DNA of 47,144 nt from Streptosporangium pseudovulgare (lineage in GTDB: Bacteria > Actinomycetota > Actinomycetes > Streptosporangiales > Streptosporangiaceae). The DNA is taken from positions 1 through 47,144 of the forward strand of contig NZ_BMQJ01000026.1 of the NCBI RefSeq assembly GCF_014648055.1. Direction: 5' to 3'. The position numbers were made by a program, and so were the translations under genes. Below, piece by piece: positions 15,620 through 23,573 of the stretch; positions within the stretch are counted from its first letter, which is position 1; every line of letters starts with the position of its first letter. A model generated the notes under the pieces. That model searched no databases. It saw nothing but the letters and a program-made list of their open reading frames with translations, and was not told where the DNA came from.

Positions 15620-16589
15620 CCAGGTGGTCGCCGACGCGGTCGGTGACGCCGCCGTCGGCGAGGTCGCGCGCGACGGCGCAGGCCCGGGCGATCGTGGCCG
15701 CCCGGGACGCGCCGTGCGCGACCACGACGGTGCCGGTGAGGCCGAGCAGCGCGGCACCGCCGTGGGTCTCGGGGTCGTAGAGGCGGGCCACCTCGCGCAG
15801 CGCCTCGGGCGTCGCGGCGCCGGTCCGCGCCACCAGGGAGAGCGTGGCGCGGACGGAGCCCTCGACGTTCTTGAGCACGACGTTGCCGGTGAAGCCGTCG
15901 GTGACGATCACGTCGGTCGTCCCGGCCAGCACGTCGTGGCCCTCGACGTTGCCGTGGAAGCGCAGCGGCAGGACCGGCAGCAGCTCCCCCGCCCGCCGGG
16001 TCAGCCGGTTGCCCTTGCCCGGCTCGGAGCCGATCGACAGCAGGCCCACGGACGGGTCGGCCACGCCGAGCACGAGCCGGGCGTAGGAGGCGCCGAGCAG
16101 CGCGAACTGGGCGACCATCTCGGGTGTGGGATCGGAGGTCGCCCCGGCGTCGATCAGCACGGTCGCCCCGCCGGCCGTCGTGGGCAGGGCGATCGCCAGG
16201 GCCGGGCGCAGCACGTTCGGGGCGCGGCCGATGCCCCGGATGGCGCACGAGACGACCGCGCCGGTGGAGCCGGCCGACACCAGCGCCGAGACCGTGCCCT
16301 GCCGTACGAGCTGGCAGGCGACGCCGAGGCTGGAGGTGGCGGAGACCGCGGAGGCGGCGGTGCTGACGGCTCCGGCGCCCCGCTCGGCCATGGGGACGAC
16401 GTCCTCGGCGTGCACCACGCCGATCTCGCCGACGGCGCCGTGGTGCGCCAGCTCGCGGCGGATCTCCCCGGCGCGGCCGACGAGCACGACGGGGACGCCG
16501 TGCTCGCGCATGGCCGTGACGGCCCCGCCGACCGTCTCGGCCGGTCCGTGGTCTCCGCCCATGGCGTCGACGGCAACAGGCTGGGGCAT
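15600..16589 (-). CDS. plsX: Phosphate acyltransferase PlsX
   Basis: This 329-aa soluble enzyme converts acyl-ACP and phosphate to acyl-phosphate. It begins PQPVAVDAMGGDHGP, the PlsX signature, and continues with SALVSAGSTGAVV, VLIDAGATSDPTPEM, GLLSIGSEPGKGN, FHGNVEGHDVL, VIVTDGFTGNVVLK and a closing YGG-like YDPETHGGAALLGL, all as expected and at normal length. The start is the ATG at 16589 with GGAGGAG upstream. It lies 165 bases after crtB on the same strand and close to the PlsY-like gene, its natural partner. A cluster-specific acyl-phosphate supply is inferred; a housekeeping role is the alternative. Confidence 0.9.
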   Translation of the reverse strand: MPQPVAVDAMGGDHGPAETVGGAVTAMREHGVPVVLVGRAGEIRRELAHHGAVGEIGVVHAEDVVPMAERGAGAVSTAASAVSATSSLGVACQLVRQGTVSALVSAGSTGAVVSCAIRGIGRAPNVLRPALAIALPTTAGGATVLIDAGATSDPTPEMVAQFALLGASYARLVLGVADPSVGLLSIGSEPGKGNRLTRRAGELLPVLPLRFHGNVEGHDVLAGTTDVIVTDGFTGNVVLKNVEGSVRATLSLVARTGAATPEALREVARLYDPETHGGAALLGLTGTVVVAHGASRAATIARACAVARDLADGGVTDRVGDHLAVEPVN

Positions 16590-16754
16590 CGCGTTCTCCT
16601 CCGCGAGGGTGTGATGTCGGTGTCCGGCTCGGCGGGTGGCGGCGCCGGGTCCGGAGCGGACCCGCTCCACCGGCGCCACCCGGGTCGGGGCGCCCACCCG
16701 GATCACGGTGCCCACCCGGCTCGGGACGGCCGCCCGGCTCCGGGCGCCCCCGGT

Positions 16755-17654
16755 TCAGGGCGCCCGTACGGTGACCCGGCGTTCGGCCCGGTCCGCGGCG
16801 GACGCCGCGAGCAGGTGCCGGGTGAAGATCGCCACCCTGCGGCGGCGGGGCACGGCCACGCGGGCGCGCAGCACGTCGTGGCCGGCGGCCTCGATCCGGT
16901 CGAGGATGCCGCCGTACAGCTCGTAGGCCGCGCGGATGCACGGCCGTGACGAGGGGATGAGCAGGTCGATCCCCTCCAGCGCGAGGCGGTAGTGGGCGTG
17001 CGCCCGCCCGGCCTCGAAGGCCAGCAGTTCGCGCAGGGCGGGAGTGGGGGCGGGCCGCCGCAGGTCGTCGACGGACACGCCGAACCTGTCGAGGTCCTCC
17101 AGCGGCAGGTAGACCCGGCCGCGGGCGATGTCCTCGGCGACGTCGCGCAGGAAGTTGGTGAGCTGGAAGGCCAGGCCGAGCCGGCGGGCGGGCTCGCGGG
17201 CCTTCTCGGCTGCGCCGGGCAGGGCCTCCAGGACGGGCAGCATCATCGTGCCGATGGCCGCGGCCGAGCCCTCCATGTAGTCGAGCAGGTCGGCGTAGGT
17301 GGCGTAGCGGGTGACGGTCAGGTCGGCCCGCATCGACCGCAGGAAGGCGTGGATGTCGGCGTGGTCGACGCCGAACGAGCGGACGGTCTGGGCGAACGCC
17401 GGAAGCACCGGGTCGTCCACCGGCTCGCCGGTCAGCGCGGCGGCGGTCCGGTCGGTGAGGGTGTCCAGTGCGGCGGCCCGGTCGCCGGTCACGGTGAACG
17501 AGTCGACGATCTCGTCGGCGTAGCGGGCGAAGCCGTACAGGGCGTGGACGTGGGGGCGTTTCCAGGCGGGCAGCAGCAGGGTCGCCAGGTAGTAGGAGCG
17601 GCCGTGCCGCGCGTTGAGCCTGCGGCACAGCTCGTAGCTGCGGGTGAGGGTCAT
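16755..17654 (-). CDS. crtB: Phytoene synthase CrtB
   Basis: This 299-aa squalene/phytoene synthase-fold enzyme joins two GGPP molecules. The first Asp-rich motif is YADEIVDS (residues 45-52) after ALYGFAR. The second is FLRDVAEDIARGRVYLP near residue 170, preceded by GLAFQLTN. GGILDRIEAAGHDVLRARV marks the C-terminal helix. The start overlaps the crtI stop by ATGA, the usual crtI-crtB arrangement. No GGPP synthase gene is in the window, so the precursor must come from elsewhere in the genome. Confidence 0.93.
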   Translation of the reverse strand: MTLTRSYELCRRLNARHGRSYYLATLLLPAWKRPHVHALYGFARYADEIVDSFTVTGDRAAALDTLTDRTAAALTGEPVDDPVLPAFAQTVRSFGVDHADIHAFLRSMRADLTVTRYATYADLLDYMEGSAAAIGTMMLPVLEALPGAAEKAREPARRLGLAFQLTNFLRDVAEDIARGRVYLPLEDLDRFGVSVDDLRRPAPTPALRELLAFEAGRAHAHYRLALEGIDLLIPSSRPCIRAAYELYGGILDRIEAAGHDVLRARVAVPRRRRVAIFTRHLLAASAADRAERRVTVRAP

Positions 17655-19120
17655 CGGGGGCTCTCCAGGATGCGTTCGGCGGCCAGCCGGCCGGAGATCA
17701 GCACCGGCGGCACCCCGACGCCCGGCGCGGTGTGCATGCCGGCGAAGTGCAGGCCGGGGACCCGCCGGGCGGCGCCGGCCGGGCGGAACCAGGCGGTCTG
17801 GGAGAAGCGGTGGTCCAGGGCGAAGGGGGTGCCGGCCGAGTGGCCGAGCCGCGCCCAGGCGGGCGGGTCGAAGCGGAGGCGGGGACGGCCGGCGAGGTCG
17901 CCGTAGCCGAGGTCGGCCATCCTGTTCAGCAGGCGGTCCTCCAGCTTCGGGGCGAGGCGGTCCCAGTCGGCTCCGCCGTGCAGGTTGGGGGCGGGTTCCA
18001 GCACGGTCAGCGTGGCGTGGCCGGCGGGCGCGGCGGCGGTGTCGGTCGCGGGGCAGGTGACCAGCAGGCTGGGGTCGGGCTGCGGCCGTCCGGCGGCGAG
18101 GGCGGAGAAGGTCGAGCGCCACTCGCGGCCGAAGTGCAGGGTGTGGTGGGCCTGGCCGTCGAGCCGCCGGTCGAGGCCGACGTGCAGCACGACGCAGGAG
18201 GGCGAGTGACGGGGACGGCGCAGCCGCCAGTCGCCCGCCGCCTTCGGCAGCAGGCCGTCGTGGGCGCCGGGCAGGTCGCAGGCGACCACGACGTGCCGGG
18301 CGGGGAGGCGCTCGCCGGTGTCGAGCAGGACTGCCGAGACGCCGTACGGGCCGGTCTCGACCTTCAGCGCCCGCGTGCCGTACCTGATCCGGGCGCCGGC
18401 CTTCTCCGCGGCGGCGGCCATGGCCTGCGGGATGGCGTGCATGCCGCCGTGCCGGGGGAAGAAGACGCCGCCGACGGTGTCCATGTGGGCGATGACCGCG
18501 TAGATGCCGAGGGCCCGCTGCGGGGACAGCCCGACGTAGAGGGCCTGGAAGGTGTGCGCCCTGACGAGACGGTCGTCGGTGAGGTGGGCGCGCACCAGGC
18601 CGTCGAGCCGCCGGAAGCCGCCGAGCGCGGCCAGCCGGGCCAGGACCAGCGGCCGGACGAGGTGACGCAGCCGGGTCATGTCGCGGTCGATGAAGACAGG
18701 CCACTCGGCGGCGAACAGCTCGCCGAGCCGGGCGCGGAACCGCCGGTAGCGGTCGGCCTCCGCCGCCCCGCACAGCGCGCGGACCTGCTCGACCATGGCG
18801 TCCTCGCCGGGGACCACGTCGAGGTGGGTGCCGTCGTGGTAGCGCATCCGGTAGTACGGGTCCAGCCTGCGCAGCGGCAGGCGGCTCTCCATGTCCTCCC
18901 CGGCCGCGGCGAAGGCGTCGGCCAGCACCTCCGGCATGGTCAGCACCGACGGCCCGGTGTCGAAGCGGTAGCCGTCCAGGCTCGCGGTCCCGCAGCAGCC
19001 GCCCGGCACGTCACGGGCCTCGACGACCGTGACGTCACGCCCGGCGCCGGCCAGCCGCATCGCCGCGGCGAGACCGCCGAGCCCGGCGCCGATCACCACG
19101 ATTCCGCCGGTCCCGCTCAT
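17651..19120 (-). CDS. crtI: Phytoene desaturase CrtI
   Basis: The 489-aa flavoprotein opens with IVVIGAGLGGLAAAMRLAGAG (beta-alpha-beta FAD motif), VPGGCCGT and FDTGPSVLTMPEVL, the conserved substrate-channel segment. Further on are ALYVGLSPQRALGIYAVIAHMD and GGMHAIPQAMA, and it ends LHFAGMHTAPGVGVPPVLISGRLAAERIL. This is the standard bacterial CrtI pattern, which turns phytoene into neurosporene or lycopene. It is coupled to crtB by ATGA and to a 66-codon frame upstream by the same overlap. Confidence 0.92.
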   Translation of the reverse strand: MSGTGGIVVIGAGLGGLAAAMRLAGAGRDVTVVEARDVPGGCCGTASLDGYRFDTGPSVLTMPEVLADAFAAAGEDMESRLPLRRLDPYYRMRYHDGTHLDVVPGEDAMVEQVRALCGAAEADRYRRFRARLGELFAAEWPVFIDRDMTRLRHLVRPLVLARLAALGGFRRLDGLVRAHLTDDRLVRAHTFQALYVGLSPQRALGIYAVIAHMDTVGGVFFPRHGGMHAIPQAMAAAAEKAGARIRYGTRALKVETGPYGVSAVLLDTGERLPARHVVVACDLPGAHDGLLPKAAGDWRLRRPRHSPSCVVLHVGLDRRLDGQAHHTLHFGREWRSTFSALAAGRPQPDPSLLVTCPATDTAAAPAGHATLTVLEPAPNLHGGADWDRLAPKLEDRLLNRMADLGYGDLAGRPRLRFDPPAWARLGHSAGTPFALDHRFSQTAWFRPAGAARRVPGLHFAGMHTAPGVGVPPVLISGRLAAERILESPR

Positions 19121-19317
19121 CGGGCGCCCCCGGTCGTCGCGGCCGGGCCCGCCGAGCGCCGTGGAGCACGGGGCCGGGAATCCGGGTTCCGTCCACCGGG
19201 CCGGCTCCCGGCCGCCGCGAGGGCCGGTGACCGCCTCCCCGGGGAGACGGGGTCGTCCGTCCCGGGCGGCTCGCCGGTGCGGTGCTCGGTCTCGCGGGTG
19301 CCGGTGGCCATGGGCAT
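19117..19317 (-). CDS. Possible 66-aa leader ORF before crtI
   Basis: ATG at 19317 is preceded by AGAGGAG at good spacing, and the stop overlaps the crtI start by ATGA. The product is polar, Pro/Gly/Arg-rich and without a recognised domain (GDRG-type composition, no hydrophobic core). A coupling ORF or a fast-evolving disordered protein are both possible. The coding statistics of GC-rich DNA make chance open frames frequent, so confidence is low. Confidence 0.35.
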   Translation of the reverse strand: MPMATGTRETEHRTGEPPGTDDPVSPGRRSPALAAAGSRPGGRNPDSRPRAPRRSAGPAATTGGAR

Positions 19318-19396
19318 CGCTCCTCTGCGTCGGTGAAGGTGACTTCGCGAACGGGAGCGTGTCCGGATGCGCCTTCGCGACGAAGATTCGGTTCCC

Positions 19397-19714
19397 TCAT
19401 CCGCCGGGGGCGGGGCCGTCCGGTCTGGCGGCGCGCTCCTCCAGGAACGCCCTGCCCTCCTCCAGCAGGCCGCGCCGTACGTCGGAGTTCAGCCAGGCGT
19501 TCAGCTGGTCGGGGCTGGAGAAGCGGAACACCACCATCCACGTGTTCTGCTCGCCGGAGCCGGGCGGATATGTCTCCATACGCTCGAATCCGGGAAAACG
19601 GCGGGCGGCCTCGTCGGTTCTCTCCTGCCATCGACGGTATTCCTCTTCACATCCCTTACGGACCCGCGAGGAGATCATGACAATGGCGCCGTCGCCGCTT
19701 TTCCTGCCACTCAC
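19397..19714 (-). CDS. Antibiotic-biosynthesis-monooxygenase (ABM) domain protein
   Basis: This 105-aa ferredoxin-like-fold protein shows ISSRVRKGCEEEYRRWQER, FPGFERMETYPP, NTWMVVFRFSSPDQLNAWL and a closing helix, typical of ABM domains. These are cofactor-free oxygenases or simple dimeric binding proteins. It lies upstream of crtI on the same strand, with 79 bases to the 66-codon frame, and may be the first gene of the crtI-crtB-plsX unit. The start is set at GTG 19714. The ribosome binding site is weak, and internal starts before ISSRVR are possible. Confidence 0.7.
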   Translation of the reverse strand: MSGRKSGDGAIVMISSRVRKGCEEEYRRWQERTDEAARRFPGFERMETYPPGSGEQNTWMVVFRFSSPDQLNAWLNSDVRRGLLEEGRAFLEERAARPDGPAPGG

Positions 19715-19967
19715 GCTCGGTTCCACCCCGACAACTCTATGCACTTCATCACGGAGAAGGAGGAGTGCGACACACAAGGTGACGTGATCGCCCGGGACGG
19801 ATTCCCCCCAATTCTTCTTTGCGATTTCCGGTGCCGGACCTCGCGGCGGCTTCCCGGCCGGGGGCCGCCGTGACATCGCGGGACGAGCCTCCCGGCCCGT
19901 CCCGCGATGGGGTCGGAGGCCCGTTCAGGGACCCGGGGTCCGCACGGGCTCTCGGTTCGTACCGGTT

Positions 19968-20432
19968 CTAACCGGCCTGGTCCCCCGGCGGCAGGTAGGG
20001 GCTCTCTTCATCCGCCGTCCCCTGCGGCGCGACGCCGGTGGCGTCCTCCGGTCCGGAGGTCCCGTACGGTCTGCCGGTCCGCTCGTCGACGCCGACCGTC
20101 CGGCGGCCCCTCTCGCGTTTCCGGGCCGCGAGCTTCTCCGGGCTGCGGGTCTCGCTGACGCCGACGCCCATCGGCCCCACGGGGGCGGGCTCGGTGGAGG
20201 AGATCCCCTCACGCTCCGCCCGCGACACCTCCCGTTCCGGCCGCAGGCCCTCGGGCGGAGGTCCCCAGGCGCGGTCACCCGCCCGGACCACCTCCTCGCT
20301 CGCCCGGCCCACGGCCGGTGCGAAGCCGTGCCAGACGGTGCCGCCGGTGCCGCCGTCGTCCCGTGCCGCGCCCGGCGCGGTGTCCGGTGCGACACCTTGT
20401 CGTTTATCGCGTGGTTTCTTCACGTCCGCCAC
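19968..20432 (-). CDS. Disordered hypothetical protein
   Basis: A 154-aa polar protein that begins ADVKKPRDKRQG and is rich in Gly, Pro, Glu and Arg, with no hydrophobic segment or known domain. A more conserved-looking block is VGPMGVGVSETRSPEKLAAR plus RTVGVDERTGRPYGTS, and the end reads EESPYLPPGDQAG. The start is GTG at 20432. It lies 42 bases downstream of hypE on the same strand, so it could be the last gene of the hydrogenase operon, though nothing in it suggests that job. Confidence 0.55.
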   Translation of the reverse strand: MADVKKPRDKRQGVAPDTAPGAARDDGGTGGTVWHGFAPAVGRASEEVVRAGDRAWGPPPEGLRPEREVSRAEREGISSTEPAPVGPMGVGVSETRSPEKLAARKRERGRRTVGVDERTGRPYGTSGPEDATGVAPQGTADEESPYLPPGDQAG

Positions 20433-20474
20433 CCCCGTGGGTCTCGGTTCTCAGTGGTCTCCCGGCGGGAGCCG

Positions 20475-21749
20475 TCAGCAGATCCTCGGCAGCGGGTCGC
20501 CGACCAGCAGATCGACGATGCGGGTGCCGCCGAAGGACGTCCGCAGCAGCACCAGCCCCGGCGGGTCGTCGGCGATCCGCCCGATGACGGCCGCGCCGGA
20601 GCCGAGCGGGTCGGAGCGCAGCGCCGCGAGGGCGGCGTCCGCGGCCTCCCCGTCGACCACCGCGACCATCCGGCCCTCGCAGGCCACGTACAGCGGGTCG
20701 AGTCCCAGCAGCTCACACGCCCCGCGTACGGCGGGCCGCACCGGGATCGCGTCCTCGTCGAGCACGACCGCGACCCCGGAGGCTCCGGCGATCTCGTTGA
20801 CGACCGTCGCCACCCCGCCCCGGGTGGCGTCGCGCAGGCAGCGCACCCGGCCGTCTCCGCAGGCGGCCAGCAGCCGCTCGGTCAGCCCGTTGAGGGGCGC
20901 GGTGTCGGAGGCGAGGTCGGCCTGGAGGTCCAGCTCACCGCGGGCGATCATGACGGTGACGCCGTGCTCGCCGATCGGCCCGGACACGATGACCGCGTCC
21001 CCGGGGCGGGCGGCGGCGGCGCTGAGCCGTACCGGGCGGTCCATCGTCCCCACCCCGGCGGTGGTGATGTAACAGCCGTCGGCCTTGCCGCGCTGGACGA
21101 CCTTGGTGTCGCCGGTGACGATCCACACGCCCGCCGCCCGCGCCGCCGCCGCCATCGAGGCGGTCACGCGCCGCAGGTCGGAGACGGGGAAGCCCTCCTC
21201 GACGACGAAGGCCGCCGACAGGTAGCGGGGTCGCGCCCCGCACATCGCCAGGTCGTTGACGGTGCCGTTGACGGCCAGGTCGCCGATGTCGCCGCCCGGG
21301 AAGAACAGCGGCGTCACCACGAACGCGTCGGTGGTGAGGGCGAGGCCGTCGAAGACCGCGCCGTCCTCCAGGGGTTCCAGCAGCGGGTTGCGGAACTCCT
21401 CCAGGAACACCGCCTCGACGAGGGTGTGCGTCGCCTTGCCGCCCGCGCCGTGCGCGAGGGTGACGCGGTCCTCCCGGACGCGGGCCGGGCGGCGGCGCAC
21501 CCGCTCGATGCGTTCCAGCACCAGCGCCTCGCGGTCCTGCTCCGCCCTCTCCCCCGGTTCCCCGAAACCTCCCGGTCCCCCGAAACCTCCCGGTTCCCCG
21601 GAACTCCCCGGTCCCCGGAAACCCCCGGGTTCCCCGAAACCCTCCGGTCCCCCGAGACCTCCCGGTTTCCCGGAACCCGGAGCCGGAGGATCCCCCCGGC
21701 GTCCGGGGCGCGCCGCCTCGCCGGCGCCGGTGGTCGCGTCGGTGTTCAC
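20475..21749 (-). CDS. hypE: Hydrogenase maturation protein HypE
   Basis: HypE dehydrates a carboxamide carried on its C-terminal Cys to make the cyanide ligands of the NiFe centre. The core from VTLAHGAGGKATH to the C-terminal PRIC is complete, with DAFVVTPLFFPGGDIG, GDTKVVQRGKADG, GVGTMDRP and LRDATRGGVATVVNEIA. The GTG at 21749 overlaps the hypD stop by GTGA and gives 424 aa, about 75 more than usual. The extra N-terminus is Gly/Pro-rich and is built by an 18-base DNA repeat. If translation starts instead at internal GTG codons before LERIERV or RRRP, the protein would have normal length. Confidence 0.92.
   Translation of the reverse strand: MNTDATTGAGEAARPGRRGDPPAPGSGKPGGLGGPEGFGEPGGFRGPGSSGEPGGFGGPGGFGEPGERAEQDREALVLERIERVRRRPARVREDRVTLAHGAGGKATHTLVEAVFLEEFRNPLLEPLEDGAVFDGLALTTDAFVVTPLFFPGGDIGDLAVNGTVNDLAMCGARPRYLSAAFVVEEGFPVSDLRRVTASMAAAARAAGVWIVTGDTKVVQRGKADGCYITTAGVGTMDRPVRLSAAAARPGDAVIVSGPIGEHGVTVMIARGELDLQADLASDTAPLNGLTERLLAACGDGRVRCLRDATRGGVATVVNEIAGASGVAVVLDEDAIPVRPAVRGACELLGLDPLYVACEGRMVAVVDGEAADAALAALRSDPLGSGAAVIGRIADDPPGLVLLRTSFGGTRIVDLLVGDPLPRIC
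21553..21678 (-). repeat. Seven 18-bp tandem repeats at the start of hypE
   Basis: Seven units of 18 bases follow each other without gaps, such as CCCGGTTCCCCGAAACCT and CCCGGTCCCCCGAAACCT. On the coding strand they give six-residue GGFGEP/GGFRGP/GSSGEP-type repeats in the N-terminal extension of HypE. All unit lengths keep frame. Confidence 0.85.
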
Positions 21750-22873
21750 GTGCGGGTCGCCTCCCTGACCCGGTCCCGGGAGAACCGGCCGAAGTTGTAG
21801 TAGGCCGCGCAGGCGCCCTCCGACGACACCATGCAGGTGCCGATCGGCGTCTCGGGCGTGCACGCGGTGCCGAACACCTTGCACTCCCACGGCTTGAGCA
21901 CGCCCTTGAGCACCTCGCCGCACTGACACGCCTTGGGGTCGGCCACCCGCACGCCGGGAAGGTCGAAGATCCGCTCGGCGTCGAAGTCGGCGTAGCGCTC
22001 GCGCATCGCGAGCGCCGAGGAGGAGATGAACCCCAGGCCCCGCCACTCGAAGTACGGTCTCGGCTCCATCACCTCGTTGATGACGTCGAGGGCGCGGGCG
22101 TTGCCGTCCCAGGGAACGACCCGGGCGTACTGGTTCTCCACCTCGGCCCGCCCGGCGGCGAGCTGCTCCAGCAGCCGCAGGACGGTCTGCAGCACGTCGA
22201 GGGGCTCGAACCCGGCCACCACCAGCGGCTTGCCGTAGTCGCGGGCGATGAACCCGTACGGCCGGCACCCGATGACGGCCGAGACATGGCCGGGCCCGAC
22301 GAACCCGTCCAGCCGCAGGTCGGGCGAGTCGAGGATCGCCTTGATCGCCGGGATGATCATGACGTGGTTGCAGAGGACCGAGAAGTTGCCGATCCCCTCG
22401 GCCCGTGCGCGCAGGACGGTCATCGCGGTGGAGGGCGCGGTGGTCTCGAACCCGATGCCCATGAACACCACCCGCTTGCCGGGGTTGTCCCTGGCGATCC
22501 GCAGGGCGTCCAGCGGGGAGTAGACCATGCGGATGTCGGCGCCGCGCGCCTTGGCGTCCAGGAAGGAGCCGCCGCCCCCGGGCACCCGCATCATGTCGCC
22601 GAACGACGTCATGATCACGTCCGGTCGCATGGCGACGTGGATCGCGTCGTCCACCCGTCCCATCGGGATCACGCAGACCGGGCAGCCCGGGCCGTGCACG
22701 AGCGTGACGGCCTCGGGGAGGTGGTCCTCCAGCCCGTGCTTGTAGATGGCATGGGTGTGACCGCCGCACACCTCCATGAACTTGTAGCGCCGGCCGGGCT
22801 CGCACAGCCCGGCGATCCGCGCGGCCAGCGCCCGCGCCCGGCCGGCGTCACGGTACTCGTCGACGAAACGCAC
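21746..22873 (-). CDS. hypD: Hydrogenase maturation protein HypD
   Basis: HypD is the [4Fe-4S] scaffold on which, with HypC, the Fe(CN)2CO unit is built. The 375-aa sequence has the diagnostic blocks MEVCGGHTHAIYKHGLED, HGPGCPVCVIP, GFETTAPSTA, GPGHVSAVIG and the C-terminal cysteine cluster (DPKACQCGEVLKG, WECKVFGTACTP). The start is GTG at 22873, six bases after the hypC stop. Length and motifs are fully normal. Confidence 0.96.
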   Translation of the reverse strand: MRFVDEYRDAGRARALAARIAGLCEPGRRYKFMEVCGGHTHAIYKHGLEDHLPEAVTLVHGPGCPVCVIPMGRVDDAIHVAMRPDVIMTSFGDMMRVPGGGGSFLDAKARGADIRMVYSPLDALRIARDNPGKRVVFMGIGFETTAPSTAMTVLRARAEGIGNFSVLCNHVMIIPAIKAILDSPDLRLDGFVGPGHVSAVIGCRPYGFIARDYGKPLVVAGFEPLDVLQTVLRLLEQLAAGRAEVENQYARVVPWDGNARALDVINEVMEPRPYFEWRGLGFISSSALAMRERYADFDAERIFDLPGVRVADPKACQCGEVLKGVLKPWECKVFGTACTPETPIGTCMVSSEGACAAYYNFGRFSRDRVREATRT

Positions 22874-22879
22874 CGGTCA

Positions 22880-23158
22880 TCACCCCTGCTCGATCATGGA
22901 TTCTCGGAGGGCCGCGATCTCCTCGTCATAGGCGTCGCCGATGCTCTCGAGGAAGTCGAGCGCGGCCCGCGCCTCGGTCTCGTCGATCTTCGACAGCGCG
23001 AAGCCGACGTGGATGAGGATCCAGTCGCCGACCGCGAGCCGCTCGCCCTCCAGCAGGCCGATGTTGATCGCGCGCCGTACGCCGCTGACGTCGACCATGG
23101 CCAGGTCAGGCCGGTCGGTCAGGATTTCCGCGATCTCCCCCGGGATTCCCAGGCACAT
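22880..23158 (-). CDS. hypC: Hydrogenase maturation chaperone HypC
   Basis: The 92-aa protein opens with MCLGIPGEI, where the Cys after the initiator Met carries the Fe(CN)2CO unit from HypD to the large subunit. VDVSGVRRAINIGLL and VGDWILIHVGFALSKID follow as usual. The C-terminus is a little longer than average. Its first 53 bases overlap the end of hypA in another frame. This is the canonical HypC; a second, unusual HypC-like gene is at 32030-32413. Confidence 0.94.
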   Translation of the reverse strand: MCLGIPGEIAEILTDRPDLAMVDVSGVRRAINIGLLEGERLAVGDWILIHVGFALSKIDETEARAALDFLESIGDAYDEEIAALRESMIEQG

Positions 23159-23498
23159 GGGTGGCCTCCGCCATCTGGATGGATTCGAGGACGAGGTCGT
23201 CGCCGCCCTCCATGTCGAGGTCGACGCCACCGCACTCCGGGCAGGTGGCGTAGGGGTCGAGGGACGCGGCCGTCTGGCCGCAGGAACGGCAGATCAGCTG
23301 CACGGGCACGACGACCAGGTCGACGTGGGCCCCCTCGGCGGCCGACCCGCCGGCGATCATGGCGAACGCCTGGTTGATCATCGGTTCGGTGACCCGGAGC
23401 ATGGCGCCCGCCTGCACCCGCGCCCGTTCCACCCTGCGGCCCCTGGCGCGTTTCTCCACCGCGCTGAGGATCGCCTCGGCGATCCCGAATTCGTGCAT
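23106..23498 (-). CDS. hypA: Hydrogenase nickel metallochaperone HypA
   Basis: HypA delivers nickel to the large subunit. This 130-aa protein starts MHEFGIAEAIL with the Ni-binding His2. It has the zinc site CRSCG and CPECGG, 22 residues apart, and the usual VTEPMINQAFAMI block. The end is longer than in most HypA proteins (about 115 aa) because it runs 53 bases into hypC. Its usual GTPase partner HypB is not encoded in this window. Confidence 0.94.
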   Translation of the reverse strand: MHEFGIAEAILSAVEKRARGRRVERARVQAGAMLRVTEPMINQAFAMIAGGSAAEGAHVDLVVVPVQLICRSCGQTAASLDPYATCPECGGVDLDMEGGDDLVLESIQMAEATHVPGNPGGDRGNPDRPA

Positions 23499-23530
23499 GT
23501 CCGCCTCACTGGTCTTGCCGGTCTCACCGG

Positions 23531-23570
23531 CCCTCGCTGGTTCTCGCTGGTCCTCGCTGGTCCTCGCCGG
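23531..23570. repeat. Four 10-bp tandem repeats upstream of hypA
   Basis: CCCTCGCTGG, TTCTCGCTGG, TCCTCGCTGG and TCCTCGCCGG follow directly. More degenerate copies continue toward the hypA start. On the operon strand they read as repeated GAGGACCAGC-type units rich in Shine-Dalgarno-like bases. They fill the only gap longer than 30 bases in this part of the operon. Confidence 0.65.
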
Positions 23571-23573
23571 GTG

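Noticed and set aside
14116..17628. 1170-codon minus-strand frame through plsY, plsX and crtB
   Set aside because: It covers three recognisable genes in other frames, has no ribosome binding site and is low-complexity throughout.
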